Position numbers and translations under genes: made by a program. 64,000 nt of DNA from Gnetum montanum (taxonomy: Eukaryota > Streptophyta > Gnetopsida > Gnetales > Gnetaceae): assembly GCA_015680685.1 (NCBI GenBank), contig MNCI01000161.1:76119-140118 (forward strand), in the 5' to 3' direction. Shown piece after piece: positions 12,350 through 25,794 of this stretch (positions within the stretch are counted from its first letter, which is position 1; every line of letters starts with the position of its first letter). The notes beneath the pieces are model-generated. The model was not told the DNA's origin, did no database searches, and worked only from the letters and a program-made list of their open reading frames with translations.

Positions 12350-13255
12350 TACATACTTAATGAATAATGGATATTTCCTATGCCCAACCATATAAATCAC
12401 TAGTGTGTATGTGTGATCTAGTCAAAGTTGATGGACTATGTTTTACCTAAGTGGCCTATATTCTTAGATGGTAAAAGATATGACTACTAGTCACTATCTT
12501 TTCCATCATCACTTGTGTTAATTCATTTGTCTAGTTAAGTGTAACTGAGGTGTAAGATATTTATTTTTATAATTTTTATTATCTTCTTTATCTATAAAAT
12601 GATTAAATAAAGGAATGGGCAATTATTTAAATTAGCTAATTAATTAACTAAACTATCCTAAATGTAAAACATCCATTCCCACTTTCTATACACATCCTAA
12701 ATATATACTAATGATGCTAGCTTAGAAAGAATTTACTATTGGGGATACCAAGTATTTACTATTGGGATTACTAAGAATTAATACATTATTCTCAAAGTGG
12801 TCATACTCATGTTACAACAAAATAAAATATTAATTTCTTAAGTACTTGAAAGTAAAGTGCATAAAAAGTAAAGTGTTGGAAAGTAAGTTAAATGCTAATC
12901 CTTGTACTATAATGAAAGAAATCAATCTTGATTTTATTGTCATTCATGCAAAATTATCTAGGTGAACCTTGCATTTGAATAGAATTCTATATAATCAATT
13001 CAATCCATGTTGTGAGTACTTAGAGAAAAATTTAACTAAGTCCTATGGAAAAAAATTGCAAGAGCTTCACTATGCTATTGAAAACTATTATGTCTAATGC
13101 CGATGGCATGAGAATATTTATAGGTTTTAGACAAAAGGATTTTAATGCATATGCATCAATTTATCTAGCATGTGTTAATGGGCATGCATCAATGAGGCTA
13201 CATTTATAGGGATGTGTCAACATAGCTACCCAACATATGATGCTTTATCATGCTT
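12350..13255 (-). repeat. Diverged LTR, minus orientation (copy B)
   Basis: Same order of blocks as copy A: 'CCCAACCATATAAATCACTAG' at about 12390 (LTR 3' end), 'ATTTACTATTGGGATTACTAAG' at about 12755, 'TTGATTTTATTGTCATTCATGC' at about 12928 and a minus-strand TATA (TATAAATATTC) near 13115, then GCATCAATGAGGCTACA-like repeats in U3. It lies directly downstream (minus strand) of the coiled-coil ORF 13390-16240, so it is read as that element's 3' LTR. Confidence 0.55.
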
Positions 13256-13389
13256 CCACAACTAAAAACCCATCCTTGAGTTACAAAATTAGTTGGAGTT
13301 AATTACAAAATTATGGATGGTATAGGATTACAAAAAAGAACCTAGAACTTATTATTATGAAATTTTGTGGGCACCTAGCTGAATGATGG

Positions 13390-16240
13390 TAAGTGAAATG
13401 AAGTCTTTACATCATGTCTAGAGGTGGAGCCTCTTGTGGTGTAGAGGATCATTCATCATGTCTTGGCCCTATTGGTGGTTGAGGCTATCTTACTATTGTT
13501 GGCAAGAATTTGAAGGCATCCATGAGTGCCTTCATTTTCTTCTATTTGCTCCATGGATCATAGATGGTCTAGGCCACTTTGCCTATGTGAGTTAATGCTG
13601 GAATATCCCACAAGCATCATAGTGAAGAAAACATTTTCCTCATGTTAATGAACTAAATGAATAATTGTTTATGTTCAACATCAAACATTTTGATAAGGTT
13701 TCATAGATCATGATAGTCATTTATTCTTTTGGCCAAGTTCTCAGTAGCATATCCTTGATCCATGAATTTACTTATGAGAACTTCAAGTTCTACATTGGCT
13801 ACTTCCAACTTTTTTTGTTTCTCTTTATGGAGTTTAAACTCCACCTCATAGAGGAGGTAGGACCTAGCCACCCATTTTTCTAACTTTTTTCTAGGTCTCC
13901 TCACTATTCATAATTTCCAATTTGACATATCAAAGGTTGACTAGTTCCATACATTTCATCATCTCCTTGATTTACAACTCCGTTAGGTAGATCTCTACTT
14001 GATTATAGGAATTGAGGCCTTCATATATAGATTTCCATACATTTCCTCTTTTTTGTAGTTGCTAGAGGGATTTATTTACATTTTCCTTTACTAAGTTGAT
14101 TTCTTTCTTATTGATTTCATTAAGCACCACAACCTAGTCCATGTAATGAGTTTTAACTCATTCAATCTTTAGGTCTTCATTTTTCTAGGTGAAAATCTTA
14201 ATTGTAGTCTTCTAGCAAAGGCCATGAACCTTCTTCATCAAGATATTTCTATTTTTAGTAGCCAACATCCTCAAATCCAAGTTCACCTTGGCAAGCTACT
14301 CTTATTGCTGGCAAATATATTCGGCCAATTTATCCTTTTGTTGCTTAGCATTTCATAGGCAATGGTTATTGTGGGTTAGCACCATATCATCCTTATGAAC
14401 CTAAGAGAGGTCATGGTTAGTGTTATTTACCATTTTTTTATAGTGATTCCTTAAGGATTTTCATCTCTTTAGCATTTTTAGCCTCTTGATATTTTTTTTA
14501 AAGCTATTGAAAAGCTTCATTCTTGGTGAGTTTTAGCTTGAGAATGGTAGGATCAAATAAACAAGCTCTAAGTTCTGCAACCTTAGTGACTAACCATTGA
14601 TTACTAGTGATGGTCTCCTCAAGTTGCATATTTGCAATTAATAGTTTATCCTTTGTCTCCAATAGTTGTGGCTAGGTGGTTAATAATTTTTTCCAAGAGA
14701 TCAAAGATCTCTAGGAATGGTTACCTAGCTATAATCACCTATTCTAGTACTTCTTCATGCTAGGTATCACACATCCTTCCACTCCCTACTCCTACTAATG
14801 GATACACATCTACCATGACAATAATATCAGAGGTAGAGGTAGAAAAATCACTTATACATTCTCCAACCTAATCTTCCACCATGTCTACTATTGTCTCTTG
14901 GTCCTTATGCAACATAACCAAGGCTATTGCTTGCTCATTCTTCTCTAGCATTATAGTGAAGGATGTTGCATTCCTAGTGATTTTTAGAAATTCTTGTCTT
15001 AGTATGGATACAATGACTTCTTTGGTACTAGGATTAGAGTGAGTAGTTTCTTGGTTCCTCTATGACAAGAATAGTGATGTAGTCCTACTATCTAGCTAGT
15101 TGATGATCTTTATGACCTCATTTATATGGCTCATGGCTAGACAGATACTAAAGGTTCTCCACTACCTCTAAAGGCTTGTTATTGTTAAATCTAGTGCTCT
15201 CTAAGTATCTAAAGACACTCAGTAGTTGTTAGCATTTTAGGTGTTATCTCTAGTGTTGTAGGTGATGGTGGTGTTGTTCTTCTTAAAGCTTGGTAGTAGG
15301 CTTATCTTTCAACAACTCTTTCCATGATAAGATAGAAGCTTGATGGACCACATCATTAAAGTAGCATGCTATTCCTTCCATTTTGCAAAATTTTCTGATT
15401 AGGCATGAAAAGAGAAGTGTCCACCTACTCTTCTTTTTTTCCTAAAATGCTTTTCTATTTCAAGAAATATGAGCTAGGGTAGGCTAACTTGGAATTTTCC
15501 ACTTAGAGCTACACATGCTCTGGTTGAGAAGGTTGTCATCTTACTTGGCCTTACCATTTGATTAATGTGATAGGTTGTAATCTTAAAGTAGGTTATCTCC
15601 ACCTTGGTTAATACCATGCTCCTTATGATGTACTTCATAGCACCGATGAACCCATTCTTTCTTTGCCTCTAGGTATGCTTATGTTGATATCTCAACCAAC
15701 TAGGCCCTAGTGTTTGGAATTATGAGGATCTCTACTATTACCTCAATTGAGTAGGAGATGATGATGCCTTTGATCTTTACAATTACCTCTCCTTGTCAAT
15801 TATTCTAGAAGAGGTAGGGCTCTTCCATGTACCATTTCTTACTAGTGGAAATGATAAGCCATAGAGGAGACCCTTACAATTATGTTTAGACCTCTTCTAG
15901 TTCTAATTTCATAAACAATCTAAAATTAAGCTTCTTAAGAATGGAGCTCTAAATTTTTCTACTACAGAACTTTTCTAAGAAGATCTGTATAAGTATGCCC
16001 TCAAGGTTAGGTCATGGCCTTAGTACCTCATCCTCCCTAGTTTGTCCTATCTCTATGGTAAGAATCTGATGGAAAAATTCCACCTCAAGCTCTTCAAGTA
16101 AGGGCCTTATAACATGGGTTCCCTCAAAAAGTTGTTCTTAGAATTTCTATGGTTTTTTGTTATTGTTGCTCCCTTCCTCCTTGTGGTTTCTTATCTCTTG
16201 GTTGGAATGGTTCTCTTACTTGCAGTTCTCTTTTTGGTGT
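13390..16240 (-). pseudogene. Unrecognised coiled-coil ORF, copy 1 of 3
   Basis: Reading leftwards from a start-like ATG at about 16240 ('MTPKR'), long stretches of one frame are open apart from TAG/TGA codons where CAG/CGA would be expected. Visible parts are a segment with 'KKEWVHRCYEVHHKEHG' (about 15600-15690), a long helical region, a Lys/Glu-rich coiled coil (13701-13904, for example 'EFKLHKEKQKKLEVANVELE') and a C-terminal block 'IPALTHIGKVA' followed by 'TIYDPWSK'. Homologous copies lie at 18050-20715 and 33095-35780. I do not recognise the family. It sits just before an LTR (copy B), the position of an extra ORF after pol, but a place right after a 5' LTR is also possible. Confidence 0.5.
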
Positions 16241-16249
16241 CATTTTCGA

Positions 16250-17014
16250 TCACAAATAGAACCTTAAATAAGCTGTTTAAATATAATAATATTTAACTTG
16301 AATGCCTTTCATTGTTTGATCAATTTAAGTTTGTTGTTCAAGAGTTGAGTTTGTAGTGTTAAATTCTTACTTTGTGATGATATTATTTTATTATTATTAT
16401 ATTCATGCCTTAGTAGATATTAATTATTGATATTAACCCTTATGATCATTAATTCTAATATTATTTTAATATCTTATCCATCGAGAGTTAGAAAAATTTT
16501 CTATGGAAACCTAGTGTTTAATACCCCCACAATATAGAGGATAGAAAAAATGAGTGAAAATAAGTAAGCAATTTGAAAATTATGACTTCTAGAAGTCTTT
16601 AGGCTTTGAAAACTGCAAAACTCCCTAGGAATCTAAAGTAAAATGTGAAAAAATGAGCTAAGCATCACATGCATATATAGTATTTTTGTACTATGTCAAT
16701 GAAGATGTGCCAACATATTTGACTACGTCAACATAGCTATTCATAAATTTTTTCAACTTTGATTTTTGGAAATTTTTGAAAGAATTTGAAGTCAAATTAA
16801 GAGCCAAATGGAAGCCAAAAAGCTAGGAAATCATGAAAACAATACTCATGAGGTTCTAGTAAAGGAATTTTGATAATTTTATCATGCAAAAAAATTCAAT
16901 GGAATATGTTCCTTAAGTCAAATTAGCATAAAACTAAATAGTGCAAACTATCATGATTATTGGAATCAAGTCCTAGGCCTATGGTAGTGGGATTTAACCT
17001 AAAAGGGCTATGCA
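16250..17014 (-). repeat. TATA-bearing LTR-like segment before coiled-coil ORF, copy 1
   Basis: On the minus strand it starts TGCATAGCCC at 17014, just after a GGGAAGAATCCACT purine-rich tract, and runs to a few bases before the ORF at 16240. It has a minus-strand TATATATGC near 16675 and U3-like ATGTCAATGAAGATGTGCCAACA repeats. It aligns with 20722-21565 (shared 'TATTATTTTAATATCTTATCCAT' at 16460 and 20945) and, at its right edge, with 36330-36352. Either an LTR or a conserved spacer between integrase and the extra ORF. Confidence 0.4.
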
Positions 17015-18030
17015 AGTGGATTCTTCCCAAAGTAGGCATATGCCTAATTAATGCCCTTGCATATCACATCATAAGGAGTCCATTGATAACTTGGATGAAG
17101 GATGGTTATTCCCAAAGCTCATTTAGTAGAATAGTCAACAACAACAATAATGTAAGATTTCCCATTGTACATGGGAGTGATAGGTCCCATTAAGTCAATA
17201 CCCCAAAGTTCACAAGGCTCCAATGGTTAAATCCATTGATGGAATCCTTCGACTTAGATGGTCATTCCCCCATCTTATTAACATCTCTTACATGAATGGG
17301 AGAAGTGGTGAGCATCCCTAAAGATTGTTGGCTAAAAGTATCCTACCATAATGATCTTTATGACTATCCTTCTTCCTATATAGTGGTCCTTACAAGGAAA
17401 TTCTTGAGCATCTGAGATAACTTTTAAGTAATCTCTATCAAATACATACCATCATAACAACACATTGACACAAACCTTATAGAGATTACCTTCAATATCC
17501 ACCTAATATTTAACCTCTTAAAGAATCTACTGTTTCTTCCTATGATCCCATTTTGTAAGAGTGTCCTATGTGAGTAGATATGAGAAACTAATCATACTAA
17601 TTTATGATCCTTGGTGCTTAAACTTTAATGAACTTTGCAAAGAGGAGTTCATCTAGAAATTGGTCAAATTAAAACTCTTTCTCATCATTGCTATTCCATC
17701 TTAACCGAGACAAATGATCCACAACTACATTCTTAGTCTCTTTTCTATCCACCATGGTGCGACCAAATTCCTATAAGATTACCAACCACTATATAATATA
17801 GGGGCTTACTACTAGTTTATTCATAAGAAAGTGGATTTCACTATGGCCTGTATGCACAAAATTTTGGTATCCAAGCACATAGTGCTTAAATTTTTCTAAG
17901 GCATACACCACCACCATGAGTTCTTTTTTGTTGGTGGTATAGTTGAGTTGTGTATTCACAATGCTTCTTCTTGCAAAATGGATATAATATGGATATTCTT
18001 AATCATCCATTACATCCTAATGCTACTAAA
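17015..18030 (-). pseudogene. Gypsy pol remnant: RNase H end and integrase start
   Basis: Minus-strand translation shows the RNase H C-terminal region (about 17600-17960), parallel to 2900-3300, an integrase zinc-finger remnant with 'HHFSHSCKRC' (about 17290-17330) and the integrase core start 'ELWGIDLMGPI' (about 17175-17215). The core contains the first Asp of the D-D-E triad. Stops and frame changes are frequent. RT is absent: upstream of 18030 the sequence switches directly to the coiled-coil ORF of copy 2, so a deletion or insertion joined the two. Confidence 0.65.
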
Positions 18031-18049
18031 GGCTTAGGTTATCCTGACG

Positions 18050-20715
18050 CTACTACCAAAAATTAAAAGACATCCAAAAGTGCCTTCATCTTTTTTTCTT
18101 TACCTTGCGGATCATGAATAGTCCAAGCTACTTTGCCTAGATGTGTTGATGTTGGAATATTCGACAAGCAGGGTAGTGTTAGAAAAATCTCCTTCATAAT
18201 GATAAACTAGGCTATGAATTATTTATGTTTAATTTCAAATGTATGAACACGATTTTGTAGCTACTAGTATTCACTTATTCTCTAGCCAGGTTCTCATCAA
18301 TAGATCATTGATGAATGAATTTGATCTTGAGAACTTTAAGTTTCATGTTTTCCACTTCCGACTGTTGTTTACTCTCTTTGTAGAGCTTGAACTCCACTTC
18401 ATAGAAAATAAAGAGCTGGTCACCTACTTCTCAAGTTCTATCTTAGGCCTTCCCATAGTTAGCATTGCCAAGTTTGCATATTGAATGTTAGTAAGCTCCA
18501 TGTATTCAATCATCTCCTTGTTCTATAGCTTCTTTAGGTGAATCTTTGTTTGGTTATATGCATTAAGTCCATCAAAGATGGACCACTACACATAATCACT
18601 TTGTTAGAGTTGCTAAAGGACCTCATTCACCTTCACCTTGGTCAACTTGATCTCCTTTTCATTGATCTTCTTAAGCATTTTGACCTAGTTGTTGTAGTAA
18701 TTTTTAACATGTTCATATTTTAGGGCTTCATTCTTCTATGTAACAGTCTCAATTACAGTCTTTTGGTAAAGGGCTCAACCTCCTCCATTAACAAATCCCT
18801 ATTTTTTGTAGCTAACATCCTCAGGTCCAAGTTCACCTTAGCAAGCTATTCCTACTACTAGAAAATGTACTCCAATCATTTGATATTTTTATTAGTCAAC
18901 ATGCCACAGATGATGGTTATTATGTGTTAGTAATAGTTTTTCTTTACAAGATTGATGGAAGTCATGGTCAATGATGTTCAACATTTCTTCTAATGGTAAT
19001 GCCTCATGGAATTTTTACTAAAGCTATTGAAAAGCTTCATCTTTTGGGAGATCTAACCTAAGAATGGTAGGATTGAACAAAAGAGCTCTAAGTTTTGCAA
19101 CCTTAGTGGCCAACCATTGATTAATAATGGTGGCCTCCTCAAGTTGGATATTCATAATCAATAGTTTGGTTCTTGTCTCTAATGATTATGACTGGGTGGT
19201 TGATATGAATTTTGAGAGATTAAAGATCTTTGGAATCAGTTTTACAACTTCAATTAGTCATTTCAATACTTCTTCATGTAGGGTAGTCCTCATTCTACTA
19301 CTCATTGCTTTTGCTAATGTTTGTACATCTTCCATGGTAGCAACATCAAGAAAAAATGTAGTAGAAGCACTAAGAGCTTTTCCAACATGATCTACCACTA
19401 CCTCTACTACTATTTCTTAGGTCTTATGTAGCATAACTAGGATTGTTGCTTCCTCATCTTCTTCTAGCATTATAGAGAAGGTTGTTGTGTTCCTAGAAAT
19501 TTCAAAGAATTCTTATCCTATTATGAACATAGTAACTTCTCTAGGACTAGGATTAGGATGAAGGGATGCCTAGTTTCTTTATGAAAAGAACAATGGTTTC
19601 ATCTCACTATCTAGCCAACTAATAGTCCTTGTGACCTCATTTCAATGGCTCATGGCTCAATAGTATACTAAATATTTTTCACCATATCTAGAGGATTTTT
19701 GTTCTTGTAGTAACTACTCTTTGAGTTTTCTTAGCTGATCTATAGCTACCAATATTTTAGGTATTATCTCTAATGCTATAGGTGATGGTGATATGGTTTC
19801 TCCTCATACTAAAGCTTGGCAAGAGCTTTGTGAACCATATTATTTGAGTAGTGAGTTATCCCTTGCCTCTTATAGAGTTTTCTGAAGAGGCATGGAAAGG
19901 AAAGTATCTTTCTACCCTTCTCATTATTCTTGAAACAATTATTTTTTAAGGAAGATGAGTTATGGTAGATTCACTAGAAATTTTGTACTTAGAGCTGCAC
20001 ATGTCCTAGCAAAGAAGTCTATCATCTTGCTTGGCCTCATCATTGGATTGAGGTGATAGGCCATAGTCTTGAAGTATGTTTCTACTACCTTAGTAAGGAC
20101 ATTGAAGTCCTTACAATCCACTCCATAACATTGCTAAATCCACTCTTTCTTGGCATCTAGGTCCACTTGAGTAGATATTTCCATCAACTTTTTCTTGTTA
20201 TTGGAAAATCTAAGAACTTTTGAAATGGATTCAACCAAGTAGGAGTTGGTGATATCCTTAATTTTGGTAGTGGCATATCCTTGTGAGTTATTCTAGAAGA
20301 GGTGCATTTTTTCCATGTACCATTCTCCATTTATGGAAAGAATGGGTCATAGTGAAGATCCTTAAGGTTGTGTCTTGATCTCTTCTAGTAAAATCTTTAG
20401 GAATATTCCAAATTTGGCTCTTGAAGGATGGATCTCTATATTTTCTTATTACGAACCTTCTCTAGGCAAGCTTCTATGAGTGTAACCTCTAGATTAGATC
20501 AAGGTCTTGGAACTTCATCCTACGTGGATTGTCCTATCTCTACTATAGGAATTTGATAGAGAGCCTCCACGTTGGACTCCTTGCAGGGGTCTGATAGCAT
20601 AGGTGGCCTCAACCTTTTACTCTTGGGTTTATTGTTGTAATCTCCTTCCACCTCATCATCACTTTTTCCTAGGTTGTGATGATCCTCCTACCTATGGTCC
20701 TCTTTTGGGTGCCAT
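18050..20715 (-). pseudogene. Unrecognised coiled-coil ORF, copy 2 of 3
   Basis: Homolog of 13390-16240. It opens with 'MAPKRGP' at about 20715 on the minus strand and ends near 18060 with the same C-terminal block ('HLGKVAWTIHDPQGK', about 18100-18145). Between these ends the order of conserved stretches matches copy 1, as seen in the parallel DNA at 13730 and 18270, at 14580 and 19090, and at 15170 and 19680. Many stops, mostly TAG and TGA. Downstream it abuts pol sequence rather than an LTR, so this copy was rearranged. Confidence 0.5.
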
Positions 20716-20721
20716 CTATGA

Positions 20722-21565
20722 TGAAACAAATAATCCATGATTAGTTTCTTAAGCATAACCTTTGTTTCCTTTAGATATTTTTCTTACTTTGATTGAGTTA
20801 TATTTATTAATCAAATGTTCTAATTTTATCATTAAATCTTTATTTAGTGATTACAAGCTTATGATATTATTTTATTATTGTTTCATTAAGACTTTATCAA
20901 AGATTAATTATTGGTATTAACTCTTGTGATTATTAATATAATATTATTTTAATATCTTATCCATTGAAAGTTAGAAATATTTCCAAAAAAATTTCTATGA
21001 AAACCTAGTGTTTTATGTTCCCAGAGTGCAAAGCATACATCTAGTAGATCAAGAATCAAAGAATCGGTAAAATCAGTTAAGTGGTTAACAAGTTATGGCT
21101 CTTAGAAGGCTCTAAGCTCTAAACAATGATAAAAACTTCTCTTACATTTTGGAAAATTGGTGAAAAATGAGTTAAGTATCATGTGTATTTATAGAAATTT
21201 TATGCCTCATCGATGGAAATGTGTCAACAAGGCTACATCAACTATTCTTGCTATGTTAATGAGGAGGCATCGACACAACTATTTGCATCAAATTTTCACT
21301 TAAAGATATCAAGGGATTTTGGACAAGTGTGAGGTTAAAAAGAGTTGAATGAAAGCCAAAAAAAACTTGAAAAATCATAGAAACAACATACTTGATGGTA
21401 TGGTTCAAGAAATTAAAGTAATTTGAGCATGTGGGATGAGTTATTGGAGGATGTTTCTTATGCCAAAGTTGAGAAAAAAATTGGATGTTTCAAGCTATCC
21501 AGATAAAGATTGCAATGGAACATATGGTTAGGGAATTGAACTTAGAGCAAAACAAAAGATATGCA
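20722..21565 (-). repeat. TATA-bearing LTR-like segment before coiled-coil ORF, copy 2
   Basis: Minus-strand start TGCATATC at 21565 after a purine-rich AAGAAGGATCCAGT; end ...TTTCATCA at 20722, followed 4 bases later by TGGCACCCAAAAGAGG, which could be a primer site overlapping the ORF start. Shares AT-rich blocks with 16250-17014 and has a minus-strand TATAAATAC near 21192. Same two readings as copy 1. Confidence 0.4.
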
Positions 21566-22144
21566 ACTGGATCCTTCTTGTAACAAGCTTATTCCTAATA
21601 TGCCCTTATATAAACCTCATTACAAGTCTAGCACACATGTAATCTAGGGTTTTACCCTCTTTGGATCATCCAAACCCCTTGCTGTGAATTTTTTTCCCAA
21701 TAGGGTCAACATTGCTAATTTCTTAAAAATCTAACCTTTGGAAAAATCAAAGTTTCCACTTTGATTTTTTCAGCCAAAAAAAAACTTTCTAAAAGTCAAA
21801 CGACTTCCACTAAGGTTTTCAAGGAAGGTGTGAGATCTCCCCATCTCAACCCTTTTCTTCTCTCTTTTCTTCCTTAGCATAGGTGTAGCTAGGAAGCCCA
21901 AAATGAATGAGGTTTGACACCAACCTTTTGTCATTTCTAGTAAAAGGGGTATACCCCCTTAATCTCCACTTAATATTTATAGTAAGTGAGCTATTTTCAA
22001 TAATTTTTGTTTCTTTCAGCCATTTTTAAATTCCACTTGTTGGAATTTTCACTTTATGTAAACTTTTACTACATCGTTTGGCTATTTTTAGCATTTTTTT
22101 GTCATGTATTTTAGTTGATCAACCATACTACCTATTAACTTGAT
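21566..22144. other. Probable leader of the old Tat gag
   Basis: No open frame. Pyrimidine-rich plus strand with 'CTTTTCTTCTCTCTTTTCTTCCTTAG' around 21850. It immediately precedes the old Tat gag on the plus strand and may be its untranslated leader; no LTR or primer site is recognisable. Confidence 0.3.
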
Positions 22145-25100
22145 AAATGTGGTATCAAGCCAAGATGCATTTCATGTCTATGATCTAAACGACCCCATGG
22201 TCATAGAATAAAGGAAATTTCTTAGGCAAATAGGTAAAAATCCAAATTTTGTAGTTATTAATGAGGAGTTATACAAGTTTCTATGTGCTAAGATACAAGT
22301 TGATCTATTGATACCATACTTCAAATCTAATGCTAAGTGTCAACTTGAAATCATACATTGAGATGGAAAAGAATACATCCCATTGCCTAATGACCAAATT
22401 CTCCTCATAGACTTTTATGCACAAATGCTCATAAAACTCATAAAGGTTGATGAGTTTAGTGAGGAAATTAGTTTAGATGATCAAAAAGAGGAGGAAGAGG
22501 AGATTGAGGCCAAATAGAAGCTTAACACCTTCATTGGAATTATTTTCCAGTCTCTAGCATCCCTAACAATCATATCCAACTTAATGTCTTTTACTTCATT
22601 AATGGGACAAATCCCTCAATCCAACTCTCCTCCTATTCATCCTACCATGTTTGGGTTCATACCCATCATCGCCACACACCAAACACAACCTATGTCTCAA
22701 TCCACCTTCTTATTCTCATCAATACCCTTTGCCACATAATGTAACTTCATTCAACCACCCATGGTGATGTCTACCTCACCATATCCCTTTGACATACCAG
22801 CAGGATCCTCATTGGAACCCCAAGCAACATAAGCATCTCATACTCCATTTATCCCCTTTGTGCCTCAAGTTCTGACACAAAGATCTTTCTCCTCATTTAG
22901 CCCAGCTATGACCACCATAACCTAGCCTCTACCTCCAATACCACATCCTATCACAAGGCTATAAGCCTCTTAACCACAATTCTCGTAACTTCTTCCTCAA
23001 TCAATAATGCAAACATTGCAACCCATGGGGATGTCCCAAGGCTTGGATCAAGCTTTTCAAATGATCCAATACCTTAATGAAGAGCTATGAAAACTTAAAG
23101 CCAACATAACACAAATTATTAAGATTCTAGATTTCTACCAAGATGATCTTATATGCCCTATGATGCCTCAAATAACCTTTCCTGTAGGCTTTTCTATTTC
23201 AAACTTCACCAAATACAATGGTGAAAGGGATCCTAATGTACATCTAGTAACCTTTTAGTATGTGTGCCTTTTTTGTAAGCTTGGCCTCATGCAATATTAT
23301 GAATTTTCCCCATGCCCCTCAATGGTAAGGCTCTAGATTGGTATCAAACCTTGCCTAGAGGATCCATCTCTTCCCTTGAGAACCTAACTAACCAATTTGT
23401 CAACTACTTTAGATACCACTTAATGCCAGATGTCACATTGGATCAATTGATGAAGGTAAGGCAAGGGTCACTTGAACAAGTCAAAATGTTTATTCAAATA
23501 TGGAACTTAACACTCAACAAGATTTTAGATCCTATTGCTAAAACTCACCTCTTGGCCATCTACAAGGGAGTAGTAAATGACTTCATCAAGTCAAATCTAT
23601 ACTACCTAGATCCCTAGTTACTAAGCCAAGATTCCTCACAAACCAAGAACATTAAGAAGGTAGCTAAGGCAAGCAACGACCTAGCCTATGTGGCATACAA
23701 AAACCAACATGTGAGAAGGAATAGTAATAGGACTAAACAAGAACATTCAACTATGGCCACAGTAGAAAAAGTGCCAAAATAGGTACAGAGGAGGGGATCA
23801 CTACCACACAACACATCCCATGACTCAACACAACCATCCATGTCCTACACCCAAAAACAACCTAGACTAAACTTTGGGCAAAAGGATAGGTCTAAGTATG
23901 CAAGATTACCTTCAATGTTGTTTGAGCTTCTAGAATAGTTGTTTAAAGATGACCATATACAACAGAAGAAACTATCTGAAGATGCTTGCAAGAGGCATGA
24001 TCATCTTTGTGACATAGCTAGAGACCTGACGTTAGCTACCAAAGATGATCGTAAGCAACTGAGGTACTTCATGCTAGATAGGTATTTCCATTATCATCAA
24101 ATGTCTGGTCATGACATTAATTTTTGTCTAGAATTAAAGTATGACCTCCACAAGATGATAAACCATAGAGAGTTGGTAGTGAGTGAGCCTAGCTCTCTAA
24201 GAGCCAACAAAAAATCTTATATGGTGGTCTCATTTATAGAAATAAAATGGTATAATTTCCCTAGGGAACCATTTTTCATCAGAGTATCATCACCATCCCA
24301 AAGCACAAAGCCTAGGGAGCCCTTCATTATACAAGAACCACCACCTTTAGCTGATAAGAAGCCTTCCATCATACATGTCCCTCCTTGAGTGGCTTCAATA
24401 TCACAACATAATCAACAAGTTGATAATCCTTGAAAGCCTAAGAAACCCTTTGTTTTCTGAGTTCCTCCATCTTCAACAAGTAAGACCACAATGACACATG
24501 ATCAAAGCCCATATGTAATGGTCCACAACTTAGAGGTTAGCAAGAAATCATCATCACAATGGTGGTGAAGCAACCTATCACCAAACTAACAAATAAGCCT
24601 ACTAAAGGTAACCAACTAATACCTACACCAAGATCAACCACATTCATGACAAGGGGCCCAAAGCACATGCACCAAAACCTGAGCTACAAACTATATGAAG
24701 GACTAAGGAGGTTAGAACCAATAAGGCTAAAACATCACCAGCCAAGAAAAAGAGTTTTCTTATAAACATGGAATAAGCCAAATAATACCTTAAGTAAAAG
24801 AACATGTCACTAAACTTGTATGATCTAGTCATGATAACACCTACTCATAGGGATGCACTAGCTCAAGTATTGACTACTATCCCTATGAATAGAGACATGC
24901 CTACCAACAAAGAGTTAATTCACTCTATCATTAAGCAAACTTTACTTAGGGAAAAGGACATCAACCCACACAACTTCCATGATAGTGAAGTAAAGATTTA
25001 CTCTTGAAATGAAGACATGCTATTTACTCCTCTTCTCATTACCATGTGTGTTAGTAGGTACAAGGTACATCATGTTCATGTGGATGATGGGGTAGCCATT

Positions 25101-25440
25101 AATGTGGTACCATATTCCATTATTGACAAAATAGGCCTAACCGAGAACATCTAAGCAACCACCACCTCAACACTTGAAGTCATTTAATGACTCACGAGTA
25201 GCAATGTGAGGTTCCATCACTCTAGATTTTATAACTGGTGAGTAATTCCCTACATCTACCAACTTTCTAGTAGTTGAATAAACACCTAGTTTCAACTTGA
25301 TCCTAGGAAGGCCATGGTTAGGGAAGCTTTGGGCAATTTCATTTTCTATACATTAGGAGATTCACTTGCCATACGAGGAGGGAAAAATTGTGTTCCATGG
25401 GGATAATGTGTCACTTTCCTTAATTAACTATGTCAACATT
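22145..25440 (+). pseudogene. Old Tat-lineage gag-pro, plus strand
   Basis: Colinear with the young gag-pro at 42959 and 59063. In order: an N-terminal block with 'EELYKFLCAKIQ' (22265), an acidic patch (22465-22510), a Pro/Gln-rich linker (22600-23100), the capsid core 'KALDWYQTLPRGSISSLENL' (23322) and 'GVVNDFIKSNLYYL' (23569), a zinc-finger-like 'YHYHQMSGHDINFC' (24093; the first Cys of the family is lost) and the protease active site 'VHVDDGVAINVVPYSII' (25073). Numerous stops, mainly TAG for CAG. No pol follows; after the repeat array at 25795 the element is interrupted. Confidence 0.85.
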
Positions 25441-25794
25441 GATTAAGGCTCAGAGGTGGAGTTTTAAGAGGAAACTCTTGACACTCAGACTAGGGCAAAT
25501 CATAATCAAAGCAACAATGATGTAAGTAATGCCAACTATATGACATGAGACAATCAACAAAAATGCCAAAAAACTTTCCATGCTAAATAAGAGAAATGGT
25601 GAAAATAGAATCATGTTAAAAAGATTCCTCAATTTCTCAAAGATCAAGCAACACATTCATGGTAAATGTCTCATCCATTCTTTTTCCAATATTTTTTTTA
25701 CCTTAACAATGTTATATCATGTTTCAATGTTAATTATAGCCTTATGTTCCCTTTCAAGAACATCTCATACTTGCTAGAAAAGTATATAAATGAT
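25441..25794. other. Remnant of gag-pro tail and spacer
   Basis: Follows the old protease and precedes the repeat array; acidic-tail coding is hinted at (GAGGTGGAG... near 25452) but no frame stays open. Nothing else is seen. Confidence 0.3.

Noticed and set aside
16114-16296. 60-codon ORF with strongly hydrophobic residues, possible membrane protein
   Set aside because: It is the reverse-strand shadow of the N-terminus of the coiled-coil ORF and its promoter side.
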